Shown here: in pieces, positions 1 to 8,166 of the stretch
How positions within the stretch are numbered: the first letter of the stretch is position 1
How the letters are laid out: each line of letters opens with the position of its first letter
Origin: an uncultured Lachnospiraceae bacterium
Lineage (GTDB): Bacteria; Bacillota; Clostridia; Lachnospirales; Lachnospiraceae
Length of the DNA stretch: 33,449 nucleotides
Assembly (NCBI GenBank): GCA_947631505.1
Contig: CANRLR010000024.1
Coordinates: forward strand, 1-33,449
Direction: 5' to 3'
Program-made: the position numbers and the translations under genes
Notes under the pieces: generated by a model
Databases searched by the model: none
What the model was told of the DNA's origin: nothing
Seen by the model: the letters and a program-made list of their open reading frames with translations, nothing else

Positions 1-485
1 CATTTAACATTTCAAGACCAGAAACTGTTCGCGAACCAATGCCAACGATGTCAGCAATTGTAGAACAGGTTGTAAGACAGGTCAGAATCCGGGTCATGCC
101 AGAAACAACGAATATGGAGATGATGCTTCATCCGGCAAGTCTTGGACGAGTGAATCTATCCGTGTCTACGATGGCAAATGGAGTTTCTACAGCGGTTTTG
201 ACCGTGGAGAACCAAATGGCAAAAGAAGCTCTTGAGAGTCAGATGATTGCTTTAAAACAGAGTTTTGATGAGCAGGGCCTGAAAGTAGATGCCGTCGAAG
301 TAACCATTTCTGATTTTGGATTGAATCATGAGAACCGGGATGCTTATCAGGAACAGCAGAATGGTCAGTCCGGCAATCGCAGATTCCGTGCCAATGCAGG
401 AGAAGAAATGGCAGAAGAGCCGGACAACAATGAAACAGAAGAGATAAGACGAGATGTAAATAGTGTAGTTGATTACACAGCATAA
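1..485 (+). CDS. fliK: Flagellar hook-length control protein FliK, C-terminal part (5' truncated by window)
   Basis: The reading frame is open from base 3, so the gene starts before the window and about 160 C-terminal residues are seen. The segment 'MMLHPASLGRVNLSVS' followed by 'VLTVENQMAKEALESQ' matches the Flg_hook domain of FliK, which interacts with FlhB and switches export from hook to filament substrates when the hook reaches full length. The last 50 or so residues are acidic and low in complexity, a usual FliK tail. The position just before flgD agrees with the Firmicutes fla/che order. FliK sequence conservation is weak overall, so the call rests on the C-terminal motif and synteny. 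The N-terminal export signal and ruler region are not visible. Confidence 0.88.
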   Translation, partial: FNISRPETVREPMPTMSAIVEQVVRQVRIRVMPETTNMEMMLHPASLGRVNLSVSTMANGVSTAVLTVENQMAKEALESQMIALKQSFDEQGLKVDAVEVTISDFGLNHENRDAYQEQQNGQSGNRRFRANAGEEMAEEPDNNETEEIRRDVNSVVDYTA

Positions 486-500
486 AAAGGAGGTGTAACA

Positions 501-1298
501 GTGGCAGAAGTAAATAGCAAGGATTTAACGCAGTCAGTAGAAGATTTGGCGTATAGCAATCAGACAAAAGAATTTAAGCAAAGAGGTTCTTCCGAGCTGG
601 GAAAGGATGAATTTCTGAAACTGCTTGTATGCCAGCTGCAGAATCAGGATCCGCTAAATCCGCAGGATGATACCAGCTTTATTGCACAGCTGGCACAATT
701 CTCTTCCTTGGAACAGATGCAGAATATGAGTGCGACAATGACGAATACATCGGCATATACATTAGTCGGAAAAGAAGTAATCGTTCAAAAAACGGATGCA
801 TCCGGAGCAACAAAGGAAGTTCGGGGAACGGTAGATAGTGTAAAGATTCAGAATGGAAATGCAACCTTGTGCGTTGACGGTGTTAATTATGATTTGGATG
901 ACTTGATTGAAGTGCTGGATGATATGTATGCAATTCAGAAGTATCTGCCGTCGGTAGAAGAGCAGGAACTGGTATATGATATTGCAAATCCCGCAATGAG
1001 TACAGTAAATATTAATTTGGGAAGCGATGGATATGAGGCAAATAGTGTGGCGGTTTCCATTAACGGAAATTATATTGATTCCAGCCTGATGACTTACAAT
1101 GAAGGCAAGCTGAGCATTGCACCAAAAGCATTTGAAGGGATTACACCGGGAACTTACAATTTGACATTCCAGTTTGATGATCCGCTCGGAACGAAAATCA
1201 GTGACAAAGTGACGGTAAAAATTACAAACAGTTCCGTTACTGGTGAAACGACAGACGATACAACAAACAATGAAAAGGAAGATACAGTAACAGAGTAG
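501..1298 (+). CDS. flgD: Flagellar hook-capping protein FlgD
   Basis: FlgD forms the transient cap on which hook subunits (FlgE) polymerise outside the cell. The N-terminal signature is clear: '[20 protein letters not shown]' at about residues 35-54, then '[17 protein letters not shown]', which is the conserved FlgD export and assembly region. Residues from about 85 contain the Tudor-like fold, and '[13 protein letters not shown]' onward looks like the Ig-like half that ends at 'VTVKI'. A 20-residue Thr/Glu-rich tail follows. The start is GTG, preceded by AAAAGGAGG eight bases upstream, so a non-ATG start is well supported. The gene lies 15 bases after fliK, within the same operon. Confidence 0.95.
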   Translation: MAEVNSKDLTQSVEDLAYSNQTKEFKQRGSSELGKDEFLKLLVCQLQNQDPLNPQDDTSFIAQLAQFSSLEQMQNMSATMTNTSAYTLVGKEVIVQKTDASGATKEVRGTVDSVKIQNGNATLCVDGVNYDLDDLIEVLDDMYAIQKYLPSVEEQELVYDIANPAMSTVNINLGSDGYEANSVAVSINGNYIDSSLMTYNEGKLSIAPKAFEGITPGTYNLTFQFDDPLGTKISDKVTVKITNSSVTGETTDDTTNNEKEDTVTE

Positions 1299-1317
1299 TA
1301 TGGGGAGGTCGGGCGAT

Positions 1318-1701
1318 ATGAATGTAAATCAAAATAAATATGCATCCATTGAGCAGATTCGTGACCGTATGCCAATACAAAGAACAGGGACTGTAGAGCG
1401 CAGGGAGGCAGAAACTGCAAAAACATTCTCAGAAGTATTATCGGACACTGCCAGTCAGGTGAAATTTTCTAAGCATGCATCGCAGCGGCTGGAAATGAGA
1501 AACATCGCTATGTCGAAAGAGCAGAAAGCAAGACTGCAGGATGCGACAAGTCAGGCAAGGCAGAAAGGGATGAAAGAATCTCTTGTAATGGTGGATAATC
1601 TGGCATTTATTGTTAATGTCAAAAACAATACGGTAATAACTGCTGTGAATGATACCAGTCATGCAGTTTTTACGAATATCGATGGAGCGATAATTAATTA
1701 A
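1318..1701 (+). CDS. Conserved 'flagellar operon protein' (TIGR02530-like), function unknown
   Basis: This 127-residue protein lies between flgD and flgE, where many Clostridia carry a small protein of the family named only 'flagellar operon protein'. The core 'VKFSKHASQRLEMRNI' followed by 'LQDATSQARQKGMKESLVMVDNLAFIVNVKNNTVITAVN' in pieces (residues about 50-115) is the conserved part: a helix with an HA-x-R pattern and then a beta hairpin. An ATG eighteen bases upstream in frame would place the GGGGAGG ribosome site inside the gene, so the ATG at 1318, eight bases after that site, is preferred. No signal peptide or membrane segment is seen. A role in hook assembly or export is inferred from position only. 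Confidence 0.85.
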   Translation: MNVNQNKYASIEQIRDRMPIQRTGTVERREAETAKTFSEVLSDTASQVKFSKHASQRLEMRNIAMSKEQKARLQDATSQARQKGMKESLVMVDNLAFIVNVKNNTVITAVNDTSHAVFTNIDGAIIN

Positions 1702-1790
1702 AAAAAGAAGATGCTGGCCCTTATGAGGAAGCATAAGCACTTTTGAATGACGGATAAAGTGCAACGAAAAGAATTGGAGGGTGATTCACT

Positions 1791-3272
1791 ATGATGAGAG
1801 CATTATTTTCCGGAATTTCCGGATTGAAAGTGCATCAGACAAAGATGGATGTACTGGGTAACAACATTTCTAACGTAAATACGGTAGGATTCCGTGCTAG
1901 TTCAGTAAACTTTACGGATGTATTCTATCAGACAACGCAGAGTGCTTCTGGCCCGAATGCGGAGACATCAGCAGCAGGTACAAATGCAGTGCAGATTGGT
2001 CTTGGTGCGAATGTAGGTTCGATTGCGGTTGATTTAAGTGGTACAGGTGCTACCCAGCGTACAGACCGTGGTATGGATGTTATGATCAACGGAGATGCCT
2101 TTTTGATTGTACAGAGTAATGGAAATACCTACTTTACAAAATCAGGAGCATTGGATATTGATGCGAATGGAACTTTGTATTGTACAACAAATGGGGCCTC
2201 TGTACTTGGCTGGGGTGTTGACGCGAGCGGCGAAATCCGCAGGGATACGGCAAGTACATTGAACTTGCTTGGTGGTGAGCATGCTTATTCTAACCCGAAA
2301 GCTACGACGGATGTAACTCTCACCGGAAATGTGGATAGTAAAGATCCATATGTTGCTTATAGTACCGATGGTGAGGGATACCAGATGGCGGTTAGCTTCT
2401 ATGATAATGTAGGACGTTTATACAGTGTTAAAATGAATATTATCAAGAGCAGTGACAATTCCGAAAGTGATTTTTCTGTTCGTGTATCCGATATTTTGGG
2501 ACCGGATGGTAAATCCATTCTCAGTAAATGGGATGATACAACGAAGACCTATGTTGGCTCCGGACAGACCTTTAGTTTTGGCGGTGTAGAAATTGGTGCG
2601 GATTCTTATGAGGTAAATCCGACGAGCGGCGAGGTTACGATTACGGTGGATGAATGGCCGTCACTTTCTTTTGATGGCAAAACAGGTGCATTTAATACCG
2701 TAGCAGAAGCCGGAAATGGCGGTAATGCTACAGGGGATGATATTCTGAAAACATTAAATATTAAGCTGAACAATGGAACGTCATCTATTAATTCTTTTCA
2801 GGACAGCGGAGTCAACATTGATTTTTCCAAGCTCAGAAATTATGCCGGCAATAAGGCCTGCAGCATAAAGCCGAACCGCGGTGATAGCAGTGGCGAGGGA
2901 GCCGGAAATATGGCAGGCTCCTTAAATGGTTTTTCCGTTCAGACAGATGGAAAAATATATGGTGTATATAGCAATGGTGACAAGAAATTGCTGGGACAGA
3001 TTGCTGTGGCATCCTTTCCGAACCCATCCGGTCTGGAAGCGGTTGGTAACAGTATGTATGCAGCAACAATGAACTCCGGGGAATTCGACGGAATCGGAAT
3101 TGATATTTCGGAAGTTGGAAAGTTTTCAATCGGAGCACTGGAAATGTCGGATGTAGATCTGTCGACCGAATTTACGAACATGATTACGACACAGCGTGGA
3201 TTTCAGGCAAATTCCCGTGTTATTACCACATCGGATACGATGCTGGAGGAATTAGTTAATTTGAAGAGATAA
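1791..3272 (+). CDS. flgE: Flagellar hook protein FlgE
   Basis: FlgE polymerises into the hook, the universal joint between rod and filament. The N-terminus 'MMRALFSGISGLKVHQTKMD' then 'VLGNNISNVNTVGFRASSVN' is the flagellar basal body rod/hook signature (residues 1-42). The C-terminus 'TEFTNMITTQRGFQANSRVI' then 'TTSDTMLEELVNLKR' is the matching coiled-coil helix. Between them lie the variable D1/D2 domains, so 493 residues is a usual length for a clostridial hook protein. GGAGGGTG precedes tandem ATG codons at 1791 and 1794; either could be used. The 89-base gap upstream holds only weak inverted repeats. A strong hairpin follows the gene. Confidence 0.96.
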   Translation: MMRALFSGISGLKVHQTKMDVLGNNISNVNTVGFRASSVNFTDVFYQTTQSASGPNAETSAAGTNAVQIGLGANVGSIAVDLSGTGATQRTDRGMDVMINGDAFLIVQSNGNTYFTKSGALDIDANGTLYCTTNGASVLGWGVDASGEIRRDTASTLNLLGGEHAYSNPKATTDVTLTGNVDSKDPYVAYSTDGEGYQMAVSFYDNVGRLYSVKMNIIKSSDNSESDFSVRVSDILGPDGKSILSKWDDTTKTYVGSGQTFSFGGVEIGADSYEVNPTSGEVTITVDEWPSLSFDGKTGAFNTVAEAGNGGNATGDDILKTLNIKLNNGTSSINSFQDSGVNIDFSKLRNYAGNKACSIKPNRGDSSGEGAGNMAGSLNGFSVQTDGKIYGVYSNGDKKLLGQIAVASFPNPSGLEAVGNSMYAATMNSGEFDGIGIDISEVGKFSIGALEMSDVDLSTEFTNMITTQRGFQANSRVITTSDTMLEELVNLKR

Positions 3273-3322
3273 TAGAAAAGATTAATTCAATCAGAGAATA
3301 TAAGTTGAAAAGAAGCCAGAAC

Positions 3323-3356
3323 AAAAAGTGGCTTGGAATTGTCCAAGTCACTTTTT
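3323..3356 (+). terminator. Terminator-like hairpin after flgE (likely partial terminator inside the operon)
   Basis: A 15-bp stem runs from 3323-3337 to 3342-3356 with the four-base loop ATTG. All pairs are Watson-Crick except one G-T. The right arm ends in CTTTTT, then CCTTGTTGG. This is a Rho-independent terminator shape in the only sizeable gap (133 bases) of this operon half, yet the genes that follow are essential motor genes without a visible promoter between. Incomplete termination, making hook protein mRNA more abundant than motor mRNA, is an inference. Confidence 0.8.
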
Positions 3357-3405
3357 CCTTGTTGGGAAGGGTTGAAGCAGATAGAAAAGAAGGGGGATTT
3401 TGTCG

Positions 3406-3594
3406 ATGATTGATGTGACCAGAATGAATGGTGCTGTGTTAAGTATTAATAATAACTTGATTGAAATGGTGGAGGAAACTCCTGATACAGTAATTACTTT
3501 GACAACAGGGAAAAAAATAATTGTAAAAGAAAGTAGACAAGAAGTGAAAAATTTAGTAAAATTATATGAGAAAGAAATATCCAGTAATTTTTAA
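3406..3594 (+). CDS. flbD: FlbD/SwrD family motility protein
   Basis: This 62-residue protein has the FlbD family pattern: an N-terminal 'MIDVTRMNG', a short 'NNLIEMVEETPDTVITLTTG' block, then a basic 'KKIIVKES' strand and a C-terminal helix. In Bacillus subtilis the homologue SwrD (YlzI) follows flgE and is reported to raise flagellar motor power; that is family knowledge, not visible here. Its place directly before motA and motB fits such a role. A TTG two codons upstream is also open, but AAGGGGGA lies about nine bases before the ATG at 3406, and family members start with MI, so this start is preferred. No membrane segment is present. Confidence 0.92.
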   Translation: MIDVTRMNGAVLSINNNLIEMVEETPDTVITLTTGKKIIVKESRQEVKNLVKLYEKEISSNF

Positions 3595-3606
3595 GGTGGT
3601 GTAATT

Positions 3607-4410
3607 TTGGATTTAGCAACGTTATTAGGTATTTTTGGCTGTGCAGGAGTTATTGTGTATGGTATTGTGTCGGGAGACCAGGGAGTTTCTGCGTTAAGCA
3701 ACTTTTGGGACACGTCGTCTTTCTTTATTACGGTTGGTGGTTCTATTATGTGTTTGGTGACGATGTCAGAAAGTATAAAAGATTTTTTCGCCTCGTTAAA
3801 ATCTTTTCTGTTGACGACAAAAATTCCCCCAAGTAATGAAGGAGAAACGATACATACCATTATCGACCTTGCCAATGTGGCGAGAAAAGAGGGACTTTTG
3901 CAGCTGGAGGAAGCAGCAGCGGATATTGATGATGATTTTTTGAAAAAAGGAATTATGCTGATTGTCGATGGTACAGATCAGGAACTGGTATCCAGTATTT
4001 TAGAAACCGATTTGGCCTGTATTGAAGCCAGACATAGTAAAAGAATCAGTTTTTGGGATAATATGGCTGCTATGGGACCTGCATGGGGTATGATCGGTAC
4101 CTTGATTGGTTTGATTAATATGTTGAAGCAATTAGACGACCCTAGTTCTATCGGACCATCTATGGCGGTTGCGTTAGTAACGACCATGTACGGTTCCATG
4201 CTGGCAAACTGGCTGGCAACTCCAATTGCAACGAAGCTTCGTGCAAATAACCGAAAAGAAATTGCGATGAAGGAAGTTATCTGCGAGGGTATTTTGTCGA
4301 TTCAGGCAGGTGAGAATCCTCGTGTAATAGAAGAAAAATTGAAATCATTCCTTTCACCGGATGAACGGGGTAAGGTTTTGGGGAATGCGGAGCAAGGTGG
4401 TGACGCTTAA
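3607..4410 (+). CDS. motA: Flagellar stator protein MotA
   Basis: MotA is the membrane subunit of the ion-driven stator and pushes on FliG through its cytoplasmic loop. The 267 residues show the expected four membrane segments: about residues 3-22 and 34-51, then after a long charged loop 'GPAWGMIGTLIGLINML' near 160-175 and a last segment near 190-210. The motif 'AAMGPAWGMIGTLIGLI' holds the conserved proline of the MotA/TolQ/ExbB family. The start is TTG with AAGGTGG eight bases upstream; no ATG fits before the first membrane segment. The stop codon overlaps the motB start by one base (TAATG), so translational coupling is likely. Confidence 0.95.
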   Translation: MDLATLLGIFGCAGVIVYGIVSGDQGVSALSNFWDTSSFFITVGGSIMCLVTMSESIKDFFASLKSFLLTTKIPPSNEGETIHTIIDLANVARKEGLLQLEEAAADIDDDFLKKGIMLIVDGTDQELVSSILETDLACIEARHSKRISFWDNMAAMGPAWGMIGTLIGLINMLKQLDDPSSIGPSMAVALVTTMYGSMLANWLATPIATKLRANNRKEIAMKEVICEGILSIQAGENPRVIEEKLKSFLSPDERGKVLGNAEQGGDA

Positions 4411-5291
4411 TGGCCCGTAAAAGAAAACAGGAAGAGGCACCAGCAACAGGGGGATGGTTGAATACATTTGCAGATTTGATGAACCTTTTGTTGTGTTTCT
4501 TCGTATTGCTTTTCTCTATGTCGACAGTCGATGCAGACAAGTATGAGCAGTTAGTTACGTCTATGTCGGATAGCATCAGTATTTTTGAGGATGGAGCAGA
4601 AACGGTAGGAGAAGGCTCGTTTATTTCTACCGGTACAGACCAGATTGTGACGATTTCTCAATATTATAATGAGTTTGAGGAATCCGGGGAAGACAGTGAT
4701 GCCCATAAGAGCGATGCATCAGATGCAAATAAAACTACCGATGGAAATGGTGATAATCCGGATTCGACACAAAATGCAGTGGCGGATGCCATAAAGCAAC
4801 TAGAAGCAGCACAGGCAGATGCAAGAAAAAGGAAGACGGAGGAAATTTATCATAAAGTAATGGGACAGGCACAGAAAGGAAATATTGAAGATGACCTGAC
4901 CGTTAATATGGATAAAAACTATACTTATGTGCAGATATCATTAAGTGGAGCAATCCTTTTTGATTCTGGTACAGCAGAAATTAAAAAATCTGCCCGTTCT
5001 CTGATCAGTAAGGTTGGCGATATTTTGAAATTATATGATAACCATATGATTAAAATAGAAGGCCACACGGATAATGTCCCGATATCGGGAGGACAGTATA
5101 AGAGCAACCGATGGCTGTCAACTGCCCGTGCTACACAAGTATGTGAATATTTTGAGAAGCATAAAAAGATAAATCCGGAAAATATGGAATCGACCGGACG
5201 GGGAGAATATGATCCGGTGGCGTCGAATAAGACAGAAAAGGGACGTGCTCAGAACCGACGGGTTGAGATAAAAATATATACTGATAACTAA
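4410..5291 (+). CDS. motB: Flagellar stator protein MotB
   Basis: MotB pairs with MotA and anchors the stator to peptidoglycan. After a short basic N-terminus, 'WLNTFADLMNLLLCFFVLLF' at residues 16-35 is the single membrane helix, with Asp22 as the ion-carrying residue. A long acidic, low-complexity linker (about 75-130) follows, then an OmpA-like peptidoglycan-binding domain from about 165: 'SGAILFDSGTAEIKK', 'IEGHTDNVPI' and 'GRAQNRRVEI'. The linker is longer than in enteric MotB. Nothing in the sequence settles whether the ion is H+ or Na+. The start overlaps the motA stop, with AAGGTGG inside motA. Confidence 0.96.
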   Translation: MARKRKQEEAPATGGWLNTFADLMNLLLCFFVLLFSMSTVDADKYEQLVTSMSDSISIFEDGAETVGEGSFISTGTDQIVTISQYYNEFEESGEDSDAHKSDASDANKTTDGNGDNPDSTQNAVADAIKQLEAAQADARKRKTEEIYHKVMGQAQKGNIEDDLTVNMDKNYTYVQISLSGAILFDSGTAEIKKSARSLISKVGDILKLYDNHMIKIEGHTDNVPISGGQYKSNRWLSTARATQVCEYFEKHKKINPENMESTGRGEYDPVASNKTEKGRAQNRRVEIKIYTDN

Positions 5292-5304
5292 GGGGGACAA
5301 TCCG

Positions 5305-5811
5305 ATGAAAAAAAATATTTTAACAATAATTATTATGGCGGCAACGGTAATGAATCTTATCTTGTCAGCAATTTTGGTCTTTTCCGTAATGCCTGCAATG
5401 AATAAGACGAACAATCTGATTGACAAAGTGGCATCTGTTATTGATTTGGAAATTGCTGGCAGTGCTGCGGAATACAACATCGAGGATTTGCAGACATACT
5501 CAATTGAGTTTGAAAAGCCATTGAATATTAATCTTCAGAAAGATGCGGGAGATGATGCGGCTCATTATGCGGTAATTAATAAAATTGTCGTATCTTTTAA
5601 CAGCAAGGCAGATGATTTTGAAGATGTTCAGAAAACGGTTCAGACAGCTGATATTTATATTCAGGATATTGTAAAAGAGACCGTTAGTCAGTATACGGCA
5701 ACAACAGCCAAAGAGTCTACTATTAAAAAGGAAGCAGTTAAAAAAATTCAGGAAAAATATAATACAAAATGTATTGTGGATATTTCTCTGCCAGGCTGGC
5801 TGGTATCCTGA
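5305..5811 (+). CDS. fliL: Flagellar basal body-associated protein FliL
   Basis: FliL rings surround stators in the inner membrane and stabilise them. This 168-residue protein has a short basic N-terminus (MKKN), one membrane helix at about residues 5-27, and a C-terminal periplasmic-like domain ending 'CIVDISLPGWLVS'; that tail is close to the common FliL ending in which a strand leads into 'F..fvvq'. Sequence similarity in FliL is low, so the call leans on length, topology and position between motB and fliM. It starts 13 bases after motB with a GGGGGA site. The gap to fliM is one of the larger in the operon. Confidence 0.8.
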   Translation: MKKNILTIIIMAATVMNLILSAILVFSVMPAMNKTNNLIDKVASVIDLEIAGSAAEYNIEDLQTYSIEFEKPLNINLQKDAGDDAAHYAVINKIVVSFNSKADDFEDVQKTVQTADIYIQDIVKETVSQYTATTAKESTIKKEAVKKIQEKYNTKCIVDISLPGWLVS

Positions 5812-5845
5812 TTTTGGAAGAAAATTGTAGAAAATTGAAAGTTGA

Positions 5846-5886
5846 TAAAAAAAATACTTTATGTTATGCGATAAATATGATATTAT
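5846..5886 (+). promoter_or_regulatory. AT-rich candidate internal promoter before fliM (weak)
   Basis: The 132-base gap between fliL and fliM is very AT-rich. It contains TAAA at 5846-5849 and a GCGATAA at 5868-5874, resembling the flagellar sigma (SigD/sigma-28) elements TAAA and CCGATAA, but the spacing is about 18 instead of 14-16. Vegetative -10-like boxes TATGAT (5876-5881) and TATTAT (5881-5886) overlap it without a good -35. An internal promoter is plausible but unproven. Confidence 0.25.
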
Positions 5887-5943
5887 ATTAAAAGGCTTAG
5901 TTTTACGTTTGAGAATTGACTGGAGGTAGTGAGGTGAGAATGT

Positions 5944-6921
5944 ATGAGTGATGTATTATCGCAAAATGAGATTGATAATCTATTATCTGCTCTGAGTAGC
6001 GGTGAATTCGATCCTACAGAAGGTGATTCTGCGGACGAGAAACAGGTCAAGGATTATGATTTTGCAAGACCATCAAAGTTCTCGAAGGAACATTTGAGAA
6101 CATTGGTTTTTATATTTGAGCATTATGCTCGTCTGCTCTCAACCAATTTGCCGGTATATTTGAGGAAGAATGTACAGGTAGAGGTGATGCATTCAGAGGC
6201 AGTTACTTATCAGGAGTTTTCTAATTCTTTATCCAATCCGGTTCTGCTAGGAGTAATTAATTTTGCACCGTTAGAAGGTAATATTATTATGGAAATAGCC
6301 TCCGGCTTAGGTTATGCGATTGTAGACCGTATGCTTGGCGGAGAGGGACAGCCGATGGAGAAAGCTCGTGATTTTACAGAAATTGAGCTGACAATCATTG
6401 AGCGGATTATGGTAGTATGTACGAATCTTTTAGTAGAGCCATGGTCTAGTGTGCAGCAGTTAGAGCCGATGCTGGAGCGGATTGAAACGAATTCACAGTT
6501 TGCTCAGTTTGTTACACCAAATGAAATGACCTCTATTATTACGATGAATATTAAGGTCGGTGATGTAGAGGGACTTATGAATCTTTGTATTCCTTTTGCT
6601 ACGTTGGAACCGGTAATCGATAAAGTAAATACGAAATACTGGTATTCTACCAATCAGGTGAAGGATGATGGTGTGTTCAGAGAGGTTTTAGAGGATTCTC
6701 TTCGGAATGCCAAAATTCCGGTTCGTGCCATTATGGGTAAGAGTGCAATTTCAGTTAATGATTTTATCCATTTACAGCCGGGCGATATTATTAAAGTAAA
6801 CACCCGCGTAGAAGATCAATTGGACGTATACGTGGGAAATATTAGGAAATTTTCTGCTATACCAGGAGCTTTTGAAGACTCCTATGCAGTTAAAATAAAA
6901 TCAATTTATAGAGAGGAGTAG
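5944..6921 (+). CDS. fliM: Flagellar motor switch protein FliM
   Basis: FliM forms the middle of the C-ring, binds phospho-CheY and passes the signal to FliG. The N-terminal 'VLSQNEIDNLLSAL' (residues 4-17) is the CheY-P docking segment. The middle CheC-like domain follows: 'RPSKFSKEHLRTL', then 'LGGEGQP' near residue 135, a FliM hallmark. The C-terminal SpoA domain begins around residue 245 ('VPVRAIMG'-like 'IPVRAIMGK') and ends 'VGNIRKFSAIPG'. At 325 residues the length is usual. GAGGTG seven bases before the ATG and an upstream GGAGG support the start. FliY follows four bases later. Confidence 0.97.
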   Translation: MSDVLSQNEIDNLLSALSSGEFDPTEGDSADEKQVKDYDFARPSKFSKEHLRTLVFIFEHYARLLSTNLPVYLRKNVQVEVMHSEAVTYQEFSNSLSNPVLLGVINFAPLEGNIIMEIASGLGYAIVDRMLGGEGQPMEKARDFTEIELTIIERIMVVCTNLLVEPWSSVQQLEPMLERIETNSQFAQFVTPNEMTSIITMNIKVGDVEGLMNLCIPFATLEPVIDKVNTKYWYSTNQVKDDGVFREVLEDSLRNAKIPVRAIMGKSAISVNDFIHLQPGDIIKVNTRVEDQLDVYVGNIRKFSAIPGAFEDSYAVKIKSIYREE

Positions 6922-6925
6922 TGCA

Positions 6926-8146
6926 ATGGACGGAATGTTATCGCAAGAGGAAATTAATGCGTTATTAGGCAGCATGGAAGCTGAAGATGGTTCCGATGAT
7001 ACAGGAAATAGTTCGGTTTCGGTAGATGTTGCAGAGTCCGATATGCTGACTCCGGAGGAAACGGATGCATTAGGTGAAGTAGCGAACATCAGTATGGGGA
7101 CAGCGGCTACCACCCTTTCCATTCTGGTGAATAATCGGGTAGATATTACGACACCGAGTGTTTCTTATACGACCTTAGAGGCACTTGCAGAAAAACATGA
7201 TGCACCATGTGTGTTTGTTTATATTTCCTACAGAGCTGGACTAGAAGGTAAAAACGTTCTGATTCTGAAAGAACATGATGTAAAGATTATTACAGATTTG
7301 ATGATGGGTGGAGATGGAACAAATACTGATGCGGAATTAGGTGAATTACATCTTAGTGCGATTTGTGAAGCAATGAACCAAATGATGGGTTCCGCAGCAA
7401 CATCTATGTCATCCATGATTAATGAAATGGTAGACATTAGTCCACCAACAGCGACAAAAATAGATTTTACGAAGGAACTGAATGACGAGCTGAACAGTAT
7501 GTCGGGACAGACTTTTGTACAGGTTGTTTTCCGAATGGTAATTGGAGATCTGGTGGACAGTCAAATTGTGCAGCTATATCCAATTGATTTTGCTCGAAAT
7601 ATCTATCAGCAATTTATGGGAGTCACGATGAAAGATTCTGGACAGGCAGAAGCTGTTGCAGCAGAACCAGAACCGACACCGGCACCAACACCAACACCGG
7701 CACCGGCTCCAGTTATACCGGAGCCAGCACCAGTAACTCCGGCTCCATCGGCACAGCCGCAGATGCAGCAGCCGATGATGGACATGAGTATGCAACAACC
7801 TATGGCAGGTATGCAGCAGCCAATGAATGTAATGCCGCCACAGGGATTAAATATACAACCGGCACAATTCCAAAGTTTTATGCCGGCACCGAATTTGGAT
7901 GGCATCGCTCCGGAAAACATCGATTTGATTATGGATGTTCCGTTAGAGGTTACGGTTGAATTGGGAAGAACCAGTAAATCCATAAAGGATATTTTGGATT
8001 TCTCGCCGGGAACTATTATTGAATTAGATAAGCTGGCGGGTGAGCCAATTGATGTTTTAGTGAATGGTAAGTTTGTTGCCAAGGGTGAGGTTGTTGTAAT
8101 TGAAGAAAGTTTCGGTATTCGTGTTACTGAAATTATTAAAGAATAA
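6926..8146 (+). CDS. fliY: Motor switch phosphatase FliY (CheC-type domain fused to FliN)
   Basis: FliY is the Firmicutes switch component that combines a CheY-P phosphatase with a FliN C-ring domain. Residues 4-14 'MLSQEEINALL' repeat the FliM-type CheY docking motif. Two CheC active-site motifs of form [DS]-x3-E-x2-N are intact: Asp47/Glu51/Asn54 and Ser144/Glu148/Asn151. A proline/alanine and then methionine/glutamine-rich linker spans about residues 235-315, and the last 90 residues form the FliN/SpoA domain ('IMDVPLEVTVELGRTSKSIK'). At 406 residues it is a full-length FliY. No separate fliN or cheC is seen, so this protein probably supplies both activities. Confidence 0.96.
   Translation: MDGMLSQEEINALLGSMEAEDGSDDTGNSSVSVDVAESDMLTPEETDALGEVANISMGTAATTLSILVNNRVDITTPSVSYTTLEALAEKHDAPCVFVYISYRAGLEGKNVLILKEHDVKIITDLMMGGDGTNTDAELGELHLSAICEAMNQMMGSAATSMSSMINEMVDISPPTATKIDFTKELNDELNSMSGQTFVQVVFRMVIGDLVDSQIVQLYPIDFARNIYQQFMGVTMKDSGQAEAVAAEPEPTPAPTPTPAPAPVIPEPAPVTPAPSAQPQMQQPMMDMSMQQPMAGMQQPMNVMPPQGLNIQPAQFQSFMPAPNLDGIAPENIDLIMDVPLEVTVELGRTSKSIKDILDFSPGTIIELDKLAGEPIDVLVNGKFVAKGEVVVIEESFGIRVTEIIKE
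7666..7850 (+). repeat. Low-complexity Pro/Ala then Gln-Gln-Pro-Met repeat linker inside fliY
   Basis: The DNA repeats near-identical short units of the type CCGGCACCAACA, coding (PTPA)n and (PAPV)n, and then units coding QQPM separated by about eight residues. The linker joins the phosphatase half of FliY to its FliN half. Such tracts change length by slippage, so linker length may vary between strains. Confidence 0.8.
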
Positions 8147-8166
8147 TTAATGGAGGAGAACGGACA

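Noticed and set aside
187-567. Minus-strand open frame opposite fliK/flgD
   Set aside because: Low-complexity Leu/Cys/Pro-rich translation, no ribosome site, opposite well-supported genes; a shadow frame.
1720-1762. Two short inverted repeats between the small conserved protein and flgE (CTTATG...CATAAG and GCACTTT...AAAGTGC)
   Set aside because: Stems of only six and seven bases without a T-run; they overlap each other and look like chance structure.
7666-7850. Repeated short units considered as a CRISPR or tandem repeat array
   Set aside because: Units are in frame, coding, irregular in length and lack spacers; they are a protein linker.
7606-8082. Minus-strand frame opposite the fliY linker and FliN domain, Gly/Ala/Cys-rich
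   Set aside because: Arises from the proline-rich codons read in reverse; no ribosome site.
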